Source: Tardiphaga robiniae (GTDB taxonomy: Bacteria > Pseudomonadota > Alphaproteobacteria > Rhizobiales > Xanthobacteraceae). From it: a DNA stretch of 64,000 nucleotides. This document shows, piece after piece, positions 24,957 to 33,592 of this stretch. The stretch is from NCBI RefSeq assembly GCF_001618955.1, contig NZ_LVYV01000045.1:124001-188000 (forward strand). Reading direction: 5' to 3'. The notes beneath the pieces were generated by a model. The model did no database searches, was not told the origin of the DNA, and saw only the letters and a program-made list of their open reading frames with translations. Numbering within the stretch: position 1 is the stretch's first letter; every line of letters starts with the position of its first letter. The translations under genes and the position numbers were made by a program.

Positions 24957-25946
24957 TCAGAGCACCGGGCTCCAAGGCGCCGGCACCACGCGGTAGCCAT
25001 TGCCATCCTTCTCGATGAAACCGTTGGCCGGGAACGGATAGTGGAAGCCCTGCACGCGCATCCTGTCGGCGACCAGCATGTCATAGACCTTGTGCCGGGT
25101 GGCTGCAGCCTGGGCCGGATCCTGATCGAACATGATCTGCCAGTCCGGATGGGTGGCGAACAGCGCCGGATGGTTGGTGACGTCCGACTGGATGAAGACC
25201 TTGTCCGATCCCGACGACAGCACATAGGACGTGTGGCCAGGCGTGTGCCCGATTGAGGCGACAGCCAGCAGCCCCGGCGCGACGTCCTTGCCCCATTCAT
25301 AGGGCGTGACCTTCTTCTTCAGCCCGGCCTCGAACACCCGCCGATTGTTCTTGAACAGGCCGGTCATGCGATCGCCGGTGGCGCGGCTCATCTCGCCGTC
25401 GTCCATCCAGAACTTCCACTCGGTCGCCGGCACCAGCACTTCGGCATTGGGAAATGCCAGCACGCCGTCCGCTGTGAGCAGGCCGTTCACATGATCGCCG
25501 TGGAAGTGCGAGATCACGACCATGTCGATCATCTTGGGATCGATCCCCGCCGCCATCATGTTGGTGGCGAACTGACCGACATTGCCCTTCGTCGCCGCAA
25601 AGGCGCCGGGACCGTTGCCGGTGTCGATCACCACCAGCTTGCCACCGGTGTTGATCACCAGCGGCGCGTAGAAATTGGTGATCTGGTCCTTGGGCAGAAA
25701 TGCCTTGGCCAGTGCGGCGTTGATATCATCGCGCTTGGCGTTGGGGATATAGGTGTCGGCCAGCGGAAACGTGGCCGCGCCATCGGATATCGCGTTCACC
25801 TGAATATCGCCGACCTTGTAGCGATAGAAGCTGGGCGCCTGCTTGTCGGCCAGTGGCGCGGCGGCCTTTGCCGGAGCCGAAGAAAGCAGTGGCGTCGCTG
25901 CGAGCGCGGCGGCGCCGGCCAGTGCATGCCGTCGTGACAGATCCAT
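24957..25946 (-). CDS. Tat-exported metallo-beta-lactamase-fold hydrolase (copy A)
   Basis: A 329-residue protein with a twin-arginine signal (LSRRHALAG, hydrophobic run, then KAAAPLAD). The MBL fold carries HFHGDH at 147-152; further metal ligands are in SIGHTPGHTSYVL and the IQSDVTNHP segment. This class covers quorum-quenching lactonases, phosphotriesterase-like and unknown hydrolases, so the substrate cannot be given. The ATG at 25946 places the twin arginines near residue 5; the 21 codons upstream were rejected. It is about 80% identical to copy B over the first 150 residues by hand count, with no gap. Confidence 0.88.
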   Translation of the reverse strand: MDLSRRHALAGAAALAATPLLSSAPAKAAAPLADKQAPSFYRYKVGDIQVNAISDGAATFPLADTYIPNAKRDDINAALAKAFLPKDQITNFYAPLVINTGGKLVVIDTGNGPGAFAATKGNVGQFATNMMAAGIDPKMIDMVVISHFHGDHVNGLLTADGVLAFPNAEVLVPATEWKFWMDDGEMSRATGDRMTGLFKNNRRVFEAGLKKKVTPYEWGKDVAPGLLAVASIGHTPGHTSYVLSSGSDKVFIQSDVTNHPALFATHPDWQIMFDQDPAQAAATRHKVYDMLVADRMRVQGFHYPFPANGFIEKDGNGYRVVPAPWSPVL

Positions 25947-26047
25947 GAGGTCTTCTCCCATTGCTTTGCATGATCGCTGTTGGCGCGACTCCGGCACAGA
26001 GACTGGCACGGCGCGATGACGGAGGCGATGGATTTTCGCGGGAGTAG

Positions 26048-26073
26048 CCGGCCTGCGCAGCAGCGCAGGCCGG
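26048..26073. terminator. Hairpin between the two MBL genes
   Basis: Perfect eleven-base arms (26048-26058 and 26063-26073) around AGCA, 19 bases after the stop of copy B. The stem is GC-rich but no proper U tract follows on either strand, so it may only attenuate transcription into copy A. Confidence 0.5.
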
Positions 26074-26091
26074 GAATGGTCAGGGTCTCGT

Positions 26092-27081
26092 TTAGATCAC
26101 GGGGCTCCACGGCGCCGGCACCAGCCGATAACCACTGCCATCCTTCTCGACATAGCCATTCGCCGGGAACGGATAGTGGAAGCCCTGCACCCGCATCTTG
26201 TCGGCCACCAGCATGTCATAGACCTTGCGGCGGGTTGTTTCGGCCTGTGCCGGATCCTGATCGAACATCAGGTGCCAGCCGGGATTGGCGACGAACAGCG
26301 ACGGATGGTTGGTGACGTCTGACTGAATGAACAGCTTGTCGCTGCCGGACGACAGCACGAACGACGTGTGGCCCGGCGTATGGCCGACCGACTCCACGGC
26401 GAGCAGGCCCGGCGCCACGTCCTTGCCCCACTCATAGGGCGTGACCTTCTTCTTCAGCCCATCGTTGAAGAGCTTGCGGTTGCTGGCGAACAGACCCTTC
26501 ATGCGGTCGCTGGCGGCCTTGGCCATCTCGCCATCGTCGTTCCAGTACTTCCACTCAGCGGCGGGCACCAGAATCTCGGCATTCGGAAAAGCCGGCGTGC
26601 CATCGGCGGCCAGAAGCCCGTTCACGTGATCGCCGTGGAAGTGCGAGATCATGACCATATCGACGTTCTTGGCGTCGATGCCGGCGGCGGCCATGTTGTT
26701 GGCGAACTGGCCGACATTGCCCTTGGTGGCAGCGAGGGCGCCGGGGCCGTTACCAGTATCGATCACCACCAGCTTGCCGCCAGTGTTAATCACGAGCGGC
26801 GCGAAATGGATGGTCATCTTGTCCTTCGGCAGGAAGGCCTTGTCGAGCGCGGCGTTGACCTCATCTTTCTTGGCGTTGAGCACGAAAGTGTCAGCCAGCG
26901 GAAAGGTGTTGGCGCCGTCGGAGATCGCATTCACCTGCGCATCGCCGACCTTGTAGCGATAGAAGCTCGGCGCCTGTTTGTCGGCAGGTGGAGCAGAGGC
27001 CCGGGCGGAGCCGGTGGTCAGCAATGGAGATGCGGCGAGCGCGGCGGCTCCGGCAAGGGCGTGGCGGCGTGACAGGTCCAT
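26092..27081 (-). CDS. Tat-exported metallo-beta-lactamase-fold hydrolase (copy B)
   Basis: A 329-residue paralogue of copy A, colinear along its whole length. It has the same signal peptide start (MDLSRRHALAG), the same HFHGDH at 147-152 and the same SVGHTPGHTSFVL, and differs mainly in the signal cleavage region and at scattered surface positions. Periplasmic, Zn-dependent hydrolase by family; substrate unknown. The gene lies 145 bases upstream of copy A on the same strand. It is more likely a tandem duplicate than a functional pair of different origin. Confidence 0.88.
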   Translation of the reverse strand: MDLSRRHALAGAAALAASPLLTTGSARASAPPADKQAPSFYRYKVGDAQVNAISDGANTFPLADTFVLNAKKDEVNAALDKAFLPKDKMTIHFAPLVINTGGKLVVIDTGNGPGALAATKGNVGQFANNMAAAGIDAKNVDMVMISHFHGDHVNGLLAADGTPAFPNAEILVPAAEWKYWNDDGEMAKAASDRMKGLFASNRKLFNDGLKKKVTPYEWGKDVAPGLLAVESVGHTPGHTSFVLSSGSDKLFIQSDVTNHPSLFVANPGWHLMFDQDPAQAETTRRKVYDMLVADKMRVQGFHYPFPANGYVEKDGSGYRLVPAPWSPVI

Positions 27082-27228
27082 GATGTTCTCCTGGGTGAAG
27101 CAGTGAGAGGCGGGGGCTGGCGGAACTATCTACCAGCGTTCGATGACTTCTGCGAGTTGTCGCGGCATGCAGACACCGCGACATGTCAGCCCGTTCAACA
27201 CCCGGACACGGCGGTTATTCCCGCCGGA

Positions 27229-27759
27229 CTACTTCAGTTTCCAGAGCCATTCCACGGTCATCGACAGGCCGTCGCCGAACAGCAAAAGAACGCCCGCCCA
27301 GATAAAGGCCGAGGTGAAGTTGGCGACCTGGAAACGCCAATACGGCATTTCGAAAATGCCGGCAGCCAGCGGCACCGAGGCCCGCAATGGGCCGAAGAAG
27401 CGGCCGATATAAATGCTGGGCACGCCCCATTTCTTGACGAAGGCTTCGCCGCGCGGAAGCAACTCGGGGAATTTGGACAGCGGCCAGATCTGGGCAACCT
27501 GGTCCTTGTATTTGAAGCCGAACCAGTAAGAGAGCCAGTCGCCGAGCGCCGCACCGATGGCTCCGGCAATCAGCACCGGCCAGAAGCTGATGCCGCTCGC
27601 GCCGACAAGTGCGCCGATGGCCACCAGCGCGCCCCAGGCCGGCAGCAGCAGGGAGATGAAAGCGAGCGATTCCCCGAAGGCCAGCAGCAGAACGATCGGC
27701 GCCGCCCAGACCTGGTTCTGGCGCACGAATTCGATCAGCCCGTGCATCCAGCCTTCCAT
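27229..27759 (-). CDS. DedA-family inner-membrane protein
   Basis: A 176-residue SNARE-associated/DedA protein. It has four or five hydrophobic segments, an FGESLAFISLLLPAW start with the family's acidic residue in helix 1, and the hallmark GRFFGPLRASVPLAAGIFEMPYWRF block with its two arginines. DedA proteins act in membrane lipid homeostasis, some as undecaprenyl-phosphate or phosphatidylethanolamine flippases. Divergent from the small membrane protein gene at 28039. Confidence 0.9.
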   Translation of the reverse strand: MEGWMHGLIEFVRQNQVWAAPIVLLLAFGESLAFISLLLPAWGALVAIGALVGASGISFWPVLIAGAIGAALGDWLSYWFGFKYKDQVAQIWPLSKFPELLPRGEAFVKKWGVPSIYIGRFFGPLRASVPLAAGIFEMPYWRFQVANFTSAFIWAGVLLLFGDGLSMTVEWLWKLK

Positions 27760-28038
27760 ATGGAGAGTGTCCCTTTACGGCTCTGGCGCCGGCCTGATTG
27801 GCCGCGAACCGCTTTAACCTTCAAACGCCCGCGACAGGTAATCCGGCGGCACCGATCACATCAAGTCACAACATCTGAGGGGCCGATAGCCGCGGTGCGG
27901 ATGCCCACCGGTAAATTTGAACCTTTTCCCGACTGCTCTGACCAAGGTCACAGACCGGCTTACCCAATGGCAATTCTGTACCGCCGTTGGGCTCGCTTCC
28001 CGCCCGGCTGTCAAAATCAAGAACGTAAAGGACTGAAG

Positions 28039-28419
28039 ATGATCGGATCGCTGATGATGTGCGTGAGTGCGCTGGTATTGCTGATCGGCATGGTCGCCGG
28101 CATCGTGATGGGCATTCGCCAGGACTTCCTGCTGAGCCCCGCGCATGCGCATCTCAACCTCGTCGGCGGCGTGCTGCTGTTCCTGTTCGGGGTGTATTAC
28201 CGCCTGATTCCCGCGGCTGGACGCTCGCTACTGGCCAAGGTCCAGGGCGCGATGCACATCGTCGGCGGCATCATGTTCCCCGTCGGCATCGGCATCACCC
28301 TGCTCGCCAACCACGCCTATATGGCCATTCCGATCATCGGTTCACTGATCATGCTCGCGGCCATGGCCCTGTTCGTTGTGATTGTGCTACGCACCGAGCG
28401 CTCTGGCGCGGCCGCATGA
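28039..28419 (+). CDS. Small four-helix membrane protein with conserved histidines
   Basis: A 126-residue integral membrane protein with hydrophobic segments near 3-24, 38-56, 68-90 and 94-116. The second carries HAHLNLVGG and the third AMHIVGG, with another His in the following loop (ANHAYM). This HAHxNxxGG pattern recalls one helix of heme-copper oxidase or nitric oxide reductase large subunits, but the protein is too short for the fold. A GTG/ATG upstream extends the frame by hundreds of codons without protein character, so the ATG at 28039 after AAGGACTGAAG was chosen. Function unknown. Confidence 0.75.
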   Translation: MIGSLMMCVSALVLLIGMVAGIVMGIRQDFLLSPAHAHLNLVGGVLLFLFGVYYRLIPAAGRSLLAKVQGAMHIVGGIMFPVGIGITLLANHAYMAIPIIGSLIMLAAMALFVVIVLRTERSGAAA

Positions 28420-28521
28420 GCCCCGAGGTCGCAGCCACATTGCCAACCTGAACGTGGCATAGTCACAGCAACGATTCGCCGCGCTTCGCGCGACGCCACC
28501 CGAGACAAGACTTTAAGACAT

Positions 28522-30570
28522 ATGGCCAAGGCACAGAAATCAAACGCGAAAGCTGATCTTTTCGGCAGCGCCAACGCACCAAAATCGGCTGCAGCGCCGA
28601 ATGCGTCCACCCGCTCCGCCAATGCCGAAGACGGCTATACGGCCGCCGATATCGAGGTCCTCGAAGGCCTCGAGCCGGTGCGACGTCGCCCGGGCATGTA
28701 TATCGGCGGCACCGACGAAAAGGCGCTGCATCACCTGTTCGCCGAAGTGATCGACAACTCGATGGACGAGGCGCTGGCCGGCCACGCGACCTTCATCGAG
28801 GTGGAACTCACCGCCGACGGCTTCCTCTCGGTGTCGGACAACGGCCGCGGCATCCCGGTCGATCCGCATCCGAAGCATCCAAAGAAGTCCGCCCTCGAAG
28901 TCATCATGTGCACACTGCATGCCGGCGGCAAATTCGACTCCAAGGTCTATGAGACCTCGGGTGGTCTGCACGGCGTCGGCGTCTCCGTGGTCAACGCTCT
29001 CTCCTCGCTGCTTGAGGTCGAGGTCGCGCGTAACCAGCAGCTCTACAAGATGACGTTCGCCCGCGGCATTCCCCAAGGCAAGCTTGAGGATCTCGGCAAG
29101 GTTCATAACCGCCGCGGCACCCGCGTGCGCTTCAAGCCGGATACCGACATCTTCGGCGCCAAGGCAGCCTTCAAGCCGCAGCGTCTGTTCAAGATGGCGC
29201 GCTCCAAGGCCTATCTGTTTGGCGGCGTGAAGATCCGCTGGAAGTGCGATCCGGAACTGCTCAAGGGCCTCGAAGACACTCCGGCCGAGGACGAATTCCA
29301 CTTCCCCGGCGGCCTCAAGGACTATCTCGCCGCGGCGATCCATGCCGATACGCTGGTCCATCCGGAGATCTTCTCCGGCAAGTCCGGCCGCAACGGCGCC
29401 CATGGCGCCTGCGAATGGGCTGTGGCCTGGACCGCGGATGCCGACGGCTTCATGTCGTCCTACACCAACACGGTTCCAACGCCAGACGGCGGCACCCATG
29501 AAGCCGGCATGCGCAGCGCCATGCTGCGCGGGTTGAAGGACCACGCCGAACGCGTCGGCCAGGGCAAGCGCTCCGGCACCATCACTTCGGAAGACGTGAT
29601 GGTCGGCGCCGCCGTGATGCTCTCGGTGTTCGTGCGCGAGCCGGAATTCCAGGGCCAGACCAAGGATCGTCTCGCCACCGCCGAAGCCCAGAAGATCGTC
29701 GAACAGGCCATCAAGGACCCGTTCGATCACTGGCTGTCCGGCAATCCGGTGCAGGCCAACAAGCTGCTTGAATTCGTGCTGGAACGCGCCGACGAGCGTC
29801 TGCGCCGCCGCGCCGAGAAGGAAACCTCGCGCAAGACCGCGGTGAAGAAGCTGCGCCTGCCCGGCAAGCTCGCCGACTGCACCAATACCGCGACCGAAGG
29901 CTCGGAACTGTTCATCGTCGAGGGCGACTCGGCAGGCGGCAGCGCCAAACAGGCGCGCGATCGCAAGACCCAGGCCATCCTGCCGCTGCGCGGCAAGATC
30001 CTCAACGTCGCCTCGGCGACCAAGGAAAAGCTGACGGCCAACGCGCAGATATCAGACCTCATGCAGGCAATCGGCGCTGGCACCGGCGCGCATTACCGCG
30101 AAGAAGACCTGCGCTATTCGCGCATCATCATCATGACCGACGCCGATGTCGACGGCGCCCACATCGCGTCACTGCTGATCACGTTCTTCTACCGGCAGAT
30201 GCCAAAGATGATCGATGAAGGACATCTCTATCTCGCGGTCCCGCCGCTCTATCGCCTCACCCATGGCAGCAAGACCGTCTATGCACGCGACGACGCACAC
30301 AAGGATGCGTTGCTGAAGAGCGAATTCAACGCCAATGCCAAGGTCGATGTCGGCCGCTTCAAAGGCCTCGGCGAAATGATGCCGGCGCAGCTGAAGGAAA
30401 CCACCATGGACCCGGCGCGCCGGACCTTGCTGCGCGTACAGCTGCTGCCGGAAGACCGCGACGGCACTGCTGACTCCGTTGAGCGCCTGATGGGCACCAA
30501 GGCCGAAGCGCGATTTGCCTTCATCTCGGACAAGGCCGAGTTCGCCAACGAGGAATTGCTGGACGTCTAA
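28522..30570 (+). CDS. parE: DNA topoisomerase IV subunit B
   Basis: A 682-residue type IIA topoisomerase ATPase subunit used to unlink daughter chromosomes with ParC. The GHKL ATPase part shows [19 protein letters not shown] and [15 protein letters not shown] (about 85-160); the transducer lysine region follows; TOPRIM motifs are [14 protein letters not shown] and [11 protein letters not shown] near 470-545. The C-terminus is short, as in ParE. The first 40 residues are a low-complexity Lys/Ala/Asn tail often seen in relatives. GyrB would be longer, so ParE is preferred. Confidence 0.94.
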   Translation: MAKAQKSNAKADLFGSANAPKSAAAPNASTRSANAEDGYTAADIEVLEGLEPVRRRPGMYIGGTDEKALHHLFAEVIDNSMDEALAGHATFIEVELTADGFLSVSDNGRGIPVDPHPKHPKKSALEVIMCTLHAGGKFDSKVYETSGGLHGVGVSVVNALSSLLEVEVARNQQLYKMTFARGIPQGKLEDLGKVHNRRGTRVRFKPDTDIFGAKAAFKPQRLFKMARSKAYLFGGVKIRWKCDPELLKGLEDTPAEDEFHFPGGLKDYLAAAIHADTLVHPEIFSGKSGRNGAHGACEWAVAWTADADGFMSSYTNTVPTPDGGTHEAGMRSAMLRGLKDHAERVGQGKRSGTITSEDVMVGAAVMLSVFVREPEFQGQTKDRLATAEAQKIVEQAIKDPFDHWLSGNPVQANKLLEFVLERADERLRRRAEKETSRKTAVKKLRLPGKLADCTNTATEGSELFIVEGDSAGGSAKQARDRKTQAILPLRGKILNVASATKEKLTANAQISDLMQAIGAGTGAHYREEDLRYSRIIIMTDADVDGAHIASLLITFFYRQMPKMIDEGHLYLAVPPLYRLTHGSKTVYARDDAHKDALLKSEFNANAKVDVGRFKGLGEMMPAQLKETTMDPARRTLLRVQLLPEDRDGTADSVERLMGTKAEARFAFISDKAEFANEELLDV

Positions 30571-30714
30571 AAGCTCGTTTCTCGGATGCGCTTTACGCTC
30601 CGGTATCCGCCGAAGTCGAGCGCCAGGCGATTGGTGCCGAGTTTGCGAGCGTCGAGCTCACGCTTCAGCAATCATCCGGCGCGTGCCGGGAGCGATCTTT
30701 TGTTCCCTGCGTAG

Positions 30715-31311
30715 TCACCGTCCCTCGCGGCCCGGCGTGCGCACGCCGGCGATCAGGATATCGACGAGCCGCTTCGCGCTGGCTTCCCAGTTCGGGCCGG
30801 CGCTGACATTGGCCACGCCAGCCAGCGCACGCAACATATCGAGCGGATCGAGATCAAGGCGGATGTCGCCATCGGCAACGGCGCGGTCGACCAGCATGGC
30901 CATCGCAGTTTTGATCTGCGTACCAGCATCCGCATAGAGGTCCGACGTACCGCCGACGATCGAGCCCAGCACACCCGCCATCAATTGCTTCGTTGCGATG
31001 TGATCGACGAAGATTCGCATCCAGGCGCGCAAGGCCTCCACCGGGGGATGCGTGGCCGCAAGTTCCGCGGCAGCCTCAGCAAGTCGTTGTGTCTCGTTGC
31101 GGTAGACCGCCTCGACCAGCGCGTCGCGGGTCGGGAAGTGGCGATAGAGCGTCCCGATCCCAACGCCCGCGAGCCGCGCGATCTCCTCGAGGCTGGCGGC
31201 CTCCCCCTTTTCAGCGAACGTCACCTTTGCCGTTTCCAGCAGCCGTTGCCGGTTGCGCTGCGCATCGATCCGAGGTCCGCGAACGGCTTTCGGTTTGGCC
31301 TCCCGTGCCAT
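30715..31311 (-). CDS. TetR-family transcriptional regulator
   Basis: A 198-residue repressor-type regulator. The N-terminal helix-turn-helix (about 20-65) reads ASLEEIARLAGVGIGTLYRHF; the C-terminal ligand domain is all-helical and shows no further motif. It is divergent from the SDR gene at 31446, and the 134-base intergenic region contains two related palindromes, so it probably represses both genes. Many TetR/SDR pairs of this kind respond to small hydrophobic ligands; the ligand here is unknown. Confidence 0.9.
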   Translation of the reverse strand: MAREAKPKAVRGPRIDAQRNRQRLLETAKVTFAEKGEAASLEEIARLAGVGIGTLYRHFPTRDALVEAVYRNETQRLAEAAAELAATHPPVEALRAWMRIFVDHIATKQLMAGVLGSIVGGTSDLYADAGTQIKTAMAMLVDRAVADGDIRLDLDPLDMLRALAGVANVSAGPNWEASAKRLVDILIAGVRTPGREGR

Positions 31312-31331
31312 TTGCGGTCACCCCTTGATAA

Positions 31332-31371
31332 ACGGAGGAAGCCTCCGTATTTAACCGGAGACAGCCTCCAC
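31332..31371. promoter_or_regulatory. Paired TetR operator-like palindromes
   Basis: ACGGAGG-AAG-CCTCCGT (31332-31348) is a perfect seven-base-arm palindrome. A second copy, CCGGAGACAGCCTCCAC (31355-31371), matches it at 12 of 17 positions. Centres are 23 bases apart, about two helical turns. They lie 74-113 bases before the SDR gene and close to the TetR start. Confidence 0.65.
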
Positions 31372-31445
31372 TTATACCCCCAAAGTGCCGTTCGACAAAG
31401 CTCGATCGGCTCGGAGGCGCGTCGCGCCCAACACAAGGAGCTATC

Positions 31446-32414
31446 ATGGCTGGACCTTTCAGTGCCACTTCCACCACCGACGACGTGCTCGCTGGCGTCG
31501 ACCTCCGCGGCAAGCGTATTCTGGTCACCGGCGTCTCGGCCGGGCTCGGCGTTGAGACGGCGCGCAGTCTGACCGCCCGGGGCGCGCAGGTGGTCGGAGC
31601 CGCCCGCGATCTCGCCAAGGCGGAAGCGGCGACCGCGCAAGTGCGCGCCGATGCCGCTGGCGGCGGTGGCCTCGAACTGATCGCACTCGATCTCGGTTCG
31701 CTGGCAAGCGTCCGTGCCTGCGCCGATGCGCTGGTCGCGGCGGGCCGTCCGTTCGACCTGGTGATCGCCAATGCAGGCGTGATGGCACCGCCGTTCGGCC
31801 TCACCGCGGACGGCTTCGAGACCCAGTTCGGCACGAACCATCTCGGTCACTTCGTATTGGTCAACCGTATCGCGTCACTGCTGTCGCCCACCGCGCGGCT
31901 GGTCAACGTCGCCTCGTCCGGCCATCGCTTCGCCGACGTCGATCTCGAAGATCCCAACTTCACCAAGGGGTCCTATGAGCCGTTCATCGGCTATGGCCGC
32001 TCGAAGACCGCCAACATCCTGTTCGCCGTCGAGTTCGACCGGCGGCACCGGGCGCGTGGCGTGCGTGCCACCGCGCTGCATCCCGGCGGCATCAAGACAG
32101 AACTCGGCCGCCATATGGGCGAGGCGACGATCGATGCCATGATTGACGGCATCAATGCCGAACTCGCCACCGAGGGCAAACCGCTGTTTCAATGGAAGAC
32201 CATTCCGCAGGGCGCTGCGACTTCCGTGTGGGCTGGCGTGGTCGCCAGTGCCGACGAGGTCGGCGGCCGCTATTGCGAGAACTGCCACGTCTCGGAAATC
32301 ACCGAGGGGCTGATCAGCCCGATAAGCGAAGGCGTGCGCGCCTACGCGCTCGATGCCGAACGCGCCAAGGCGCTATGGGCCAAGAGCGAGGAAATGGTTG
32401 GCGAGCACTTCTGA
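31446..32414 (+). CDS. Short-chain dehydrogenase/reductase (WWOX/retinol dehydrogenase-like)
   Basis: A 322-residue SDR enzyme. The nucleotide loop is TGVSAGLG at 28-35, the NAG motif at 109-111, and the catalytic pair YGRSK is Tyr183-Lys187. The long form with GTNHLGHFVLVN and LHPGGIKTELGRHM is typical of the retinol dehydrogenase/light-dependent protochlorophyllide reductase-like branch. Substrate unknown. A clear AAGGAG ribosome site precedes the ATG. Controlled presumably by the divergent TetR. Confidence 0.9.
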   Translation: MAGPFSATSTTDDVLAGVDLRGKRILVTGVSAGLGVETARSLTARGAQVVGAARDLAKAEAATAQVRADAAGGGGLELIALDLGSLASVRACADALVAAGRPFDLVIANAGVMAPPFGLTADGFETQFGTNHLGHFVLVNRIASLLSPTARLVNVASSGHRFADVDLEDPNFTKGSYEPFIGYGRSKTANILFAVEFDRRHRARGVRATALHPGGIKTELGRHMGEATIDAMIDGINAELATEGKPLFQWKTIPQGAATSVWAGVVASADEVGGRYCENCHVSEITEGLISPISEGVRAYALDAERAKALWAKSEEMVGEHF

Positions 32415-32436
32415 TCGCACCTATCGAAATGAAACT

Positions 32437-32470
32437 GCGGTGACGAGCCAAACAGTTGGCTCGTCACCGC
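32437..32470. terminator. Strong hairpin after the SDR gene
   Basis: Perfect fifteen-base arms (32437-32451 and 32456-32470) around ACAG, 22 bases after the SDR stop. No U tract follows, so it is a stable 3' hairpin or a weak terminator. Confidence 0.6.
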
Positions 32471-32517
32471 CACACCGGGCGCCTGAAACTCTCGGCTCCG
32501 CTCACCGTATCTCCCCC

Positions 32518-32709
32518 ATGCGCGCGCCATTGCTCACCCTCGGCATCCTCGCTTTCCTGATCGGCACGCTCTGGATCGGCCAGGGCACCGGCCTCGTGAA
32601 CTGGCCGAAATCCAGTTTCATGATCAGCCAGATGCAGTGGGCCTATTACGGCGCGGCTCTCGCCGCGCTCGGCGTCGGCCTGATGGGACTGGCGCTCGCA
32701 AGGCGCTGA
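32518..32709 (+). CDS. Small two-helix membrane protein
   Basis: A 63-residue hydrophobic protein with two predicted transmembrane helices (about 4-21 and 40-60) and a short loop LVNWPKSSFMISQMQW between them. The C-terminus ends in LARR. The ATG at 32518 gives the compact form; a much longer upstream reading is not protein-like. Similar tiny membrane proteins are common in Bradyrhizobium relatives but have no known role. Confidence 0.65.
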   Translation: MRAPLLTLGILAFLIGTLWIGQGTGLVNWPKSSFMISQMQWAYYGAALAALGVGLMGLALARR

Positions 32710-32803
32710 CGCCCCTCTTCCATCTTCCCGCCAGTCTTGCGATGATCCGTCCCAGACGCGCCGTAGAACGCGTCGGACATAACGCAATGCGGGACGGACA
32801 CCT

Positions 32804-33574
32804 TTGACCAGCAATCTCTTCGACCTCACCGGCAGGGTCGCCATCGTCACCGGCGGCAACACCGGAATTGGCCTCGGTATGGCGCGTGGGCTCGCGAATG
32901 CCGGTGCCACCCTCGCGATCGCCGATCGCAACAGCGATAATGCCGCTCAGGCAAAAGCCGAACTCGAGAAGTTCGGACATTCCGTACTCGCGCTGACGAC
33001 TGACGTCACCGACACCAAGTCTGTCGCACAGATGGTCGTCGCGACATTGGGCGCGTTCGGCCGCATCGATATCCTCGTCAACAATGCCGGCATCAGCATC
33101 TCCGCGCCGATCGAAGAAATGGCACTGGCCGACTGGCAGAAGGTCATCGACGTCAACATGACCGCGCCTTTCATCTGCGCGCAGGCTGTCTACCCGGCGA
33201 TGAAAGCCGCAGGCCGCGGCAAGATCATCAATATCGCCTCGGTGTTGGCCACGCTCGGCGCCGGCGGCGCGGCGAACTACGCATCAAGCAAAGGTGGCAT
33301 CCTGCAATTCACCCGCGCGCTGGCGACGGCATGGGCTGCGGACAACATCCAGTCCAACGCGATCCTGCCGGGCTGGATCGATACCGATCTGACCAAGCGC
33401 GCCAAAGAAATCCGACCCGAACTGCATGACCGCATTATCGGGCGCGTACCGGCGCAGCGCTGGGGCACGCCCAATGATCTTGCGGGCGCGGCTGTGTTTC
33501 TGGCCAGCGCGGCTTCGGATTTCGTGAACGGAGCCGCCCTCACCGTCGATGGCGGCTTTTCGATTCAAGGCTGA
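32804..33574 (+). CDS. Short-chain dehydrogenase/reductase (tandem copy 1)
   Basis: A 256-residue classical SDR. TGGNTGIG at 16-23, NNAG at 93-96, Ser146, Tyr159 and Lys163 form the complete cofactor and catalytic set. The residue after the second beta strand is Asp41 (ADRN), suggesting NAD(H) preference. The start is a TTG, as no in-frame ATG stands near. The C-terminal DGGFSIQG matches copy 2. Relatives are annotated gluconate 5-dehydrogenase or glucose 1-dehydrogenase; the substrate is open. Confidence 0.9.
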   Translation: MTSNLFDLTGRVAIVTGGNTGIGLGMARGLANAGATLAIADRNSDNAAQAKAELEKFGHSVLALTTDVTDTKSVAQMVVATLGAFGRIDILVNNAGISISAPIEEMALADWQKVIDVNMTAPFICAQAVYPAMKAAGRGKIINIASVLATLGAGGAANYASSKGGILQFTRALATAWAADNIQSNAILPGWIDTDLTKRAKEIRPELHDRIIGRVPAQRWGTPNDLAGAAVFLASAASDFVNGAALTVDGGFSIQG

Positions 33575-33592
33575 TGCAATGAGGACAAAACC

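Noticed and set aside
27103-28038. Long upstream reading of the small membrane protein gene
   Set aside because: It crosses the DedA gene in antisense and its peptide is low in order; only the last 126 residues look like protein.
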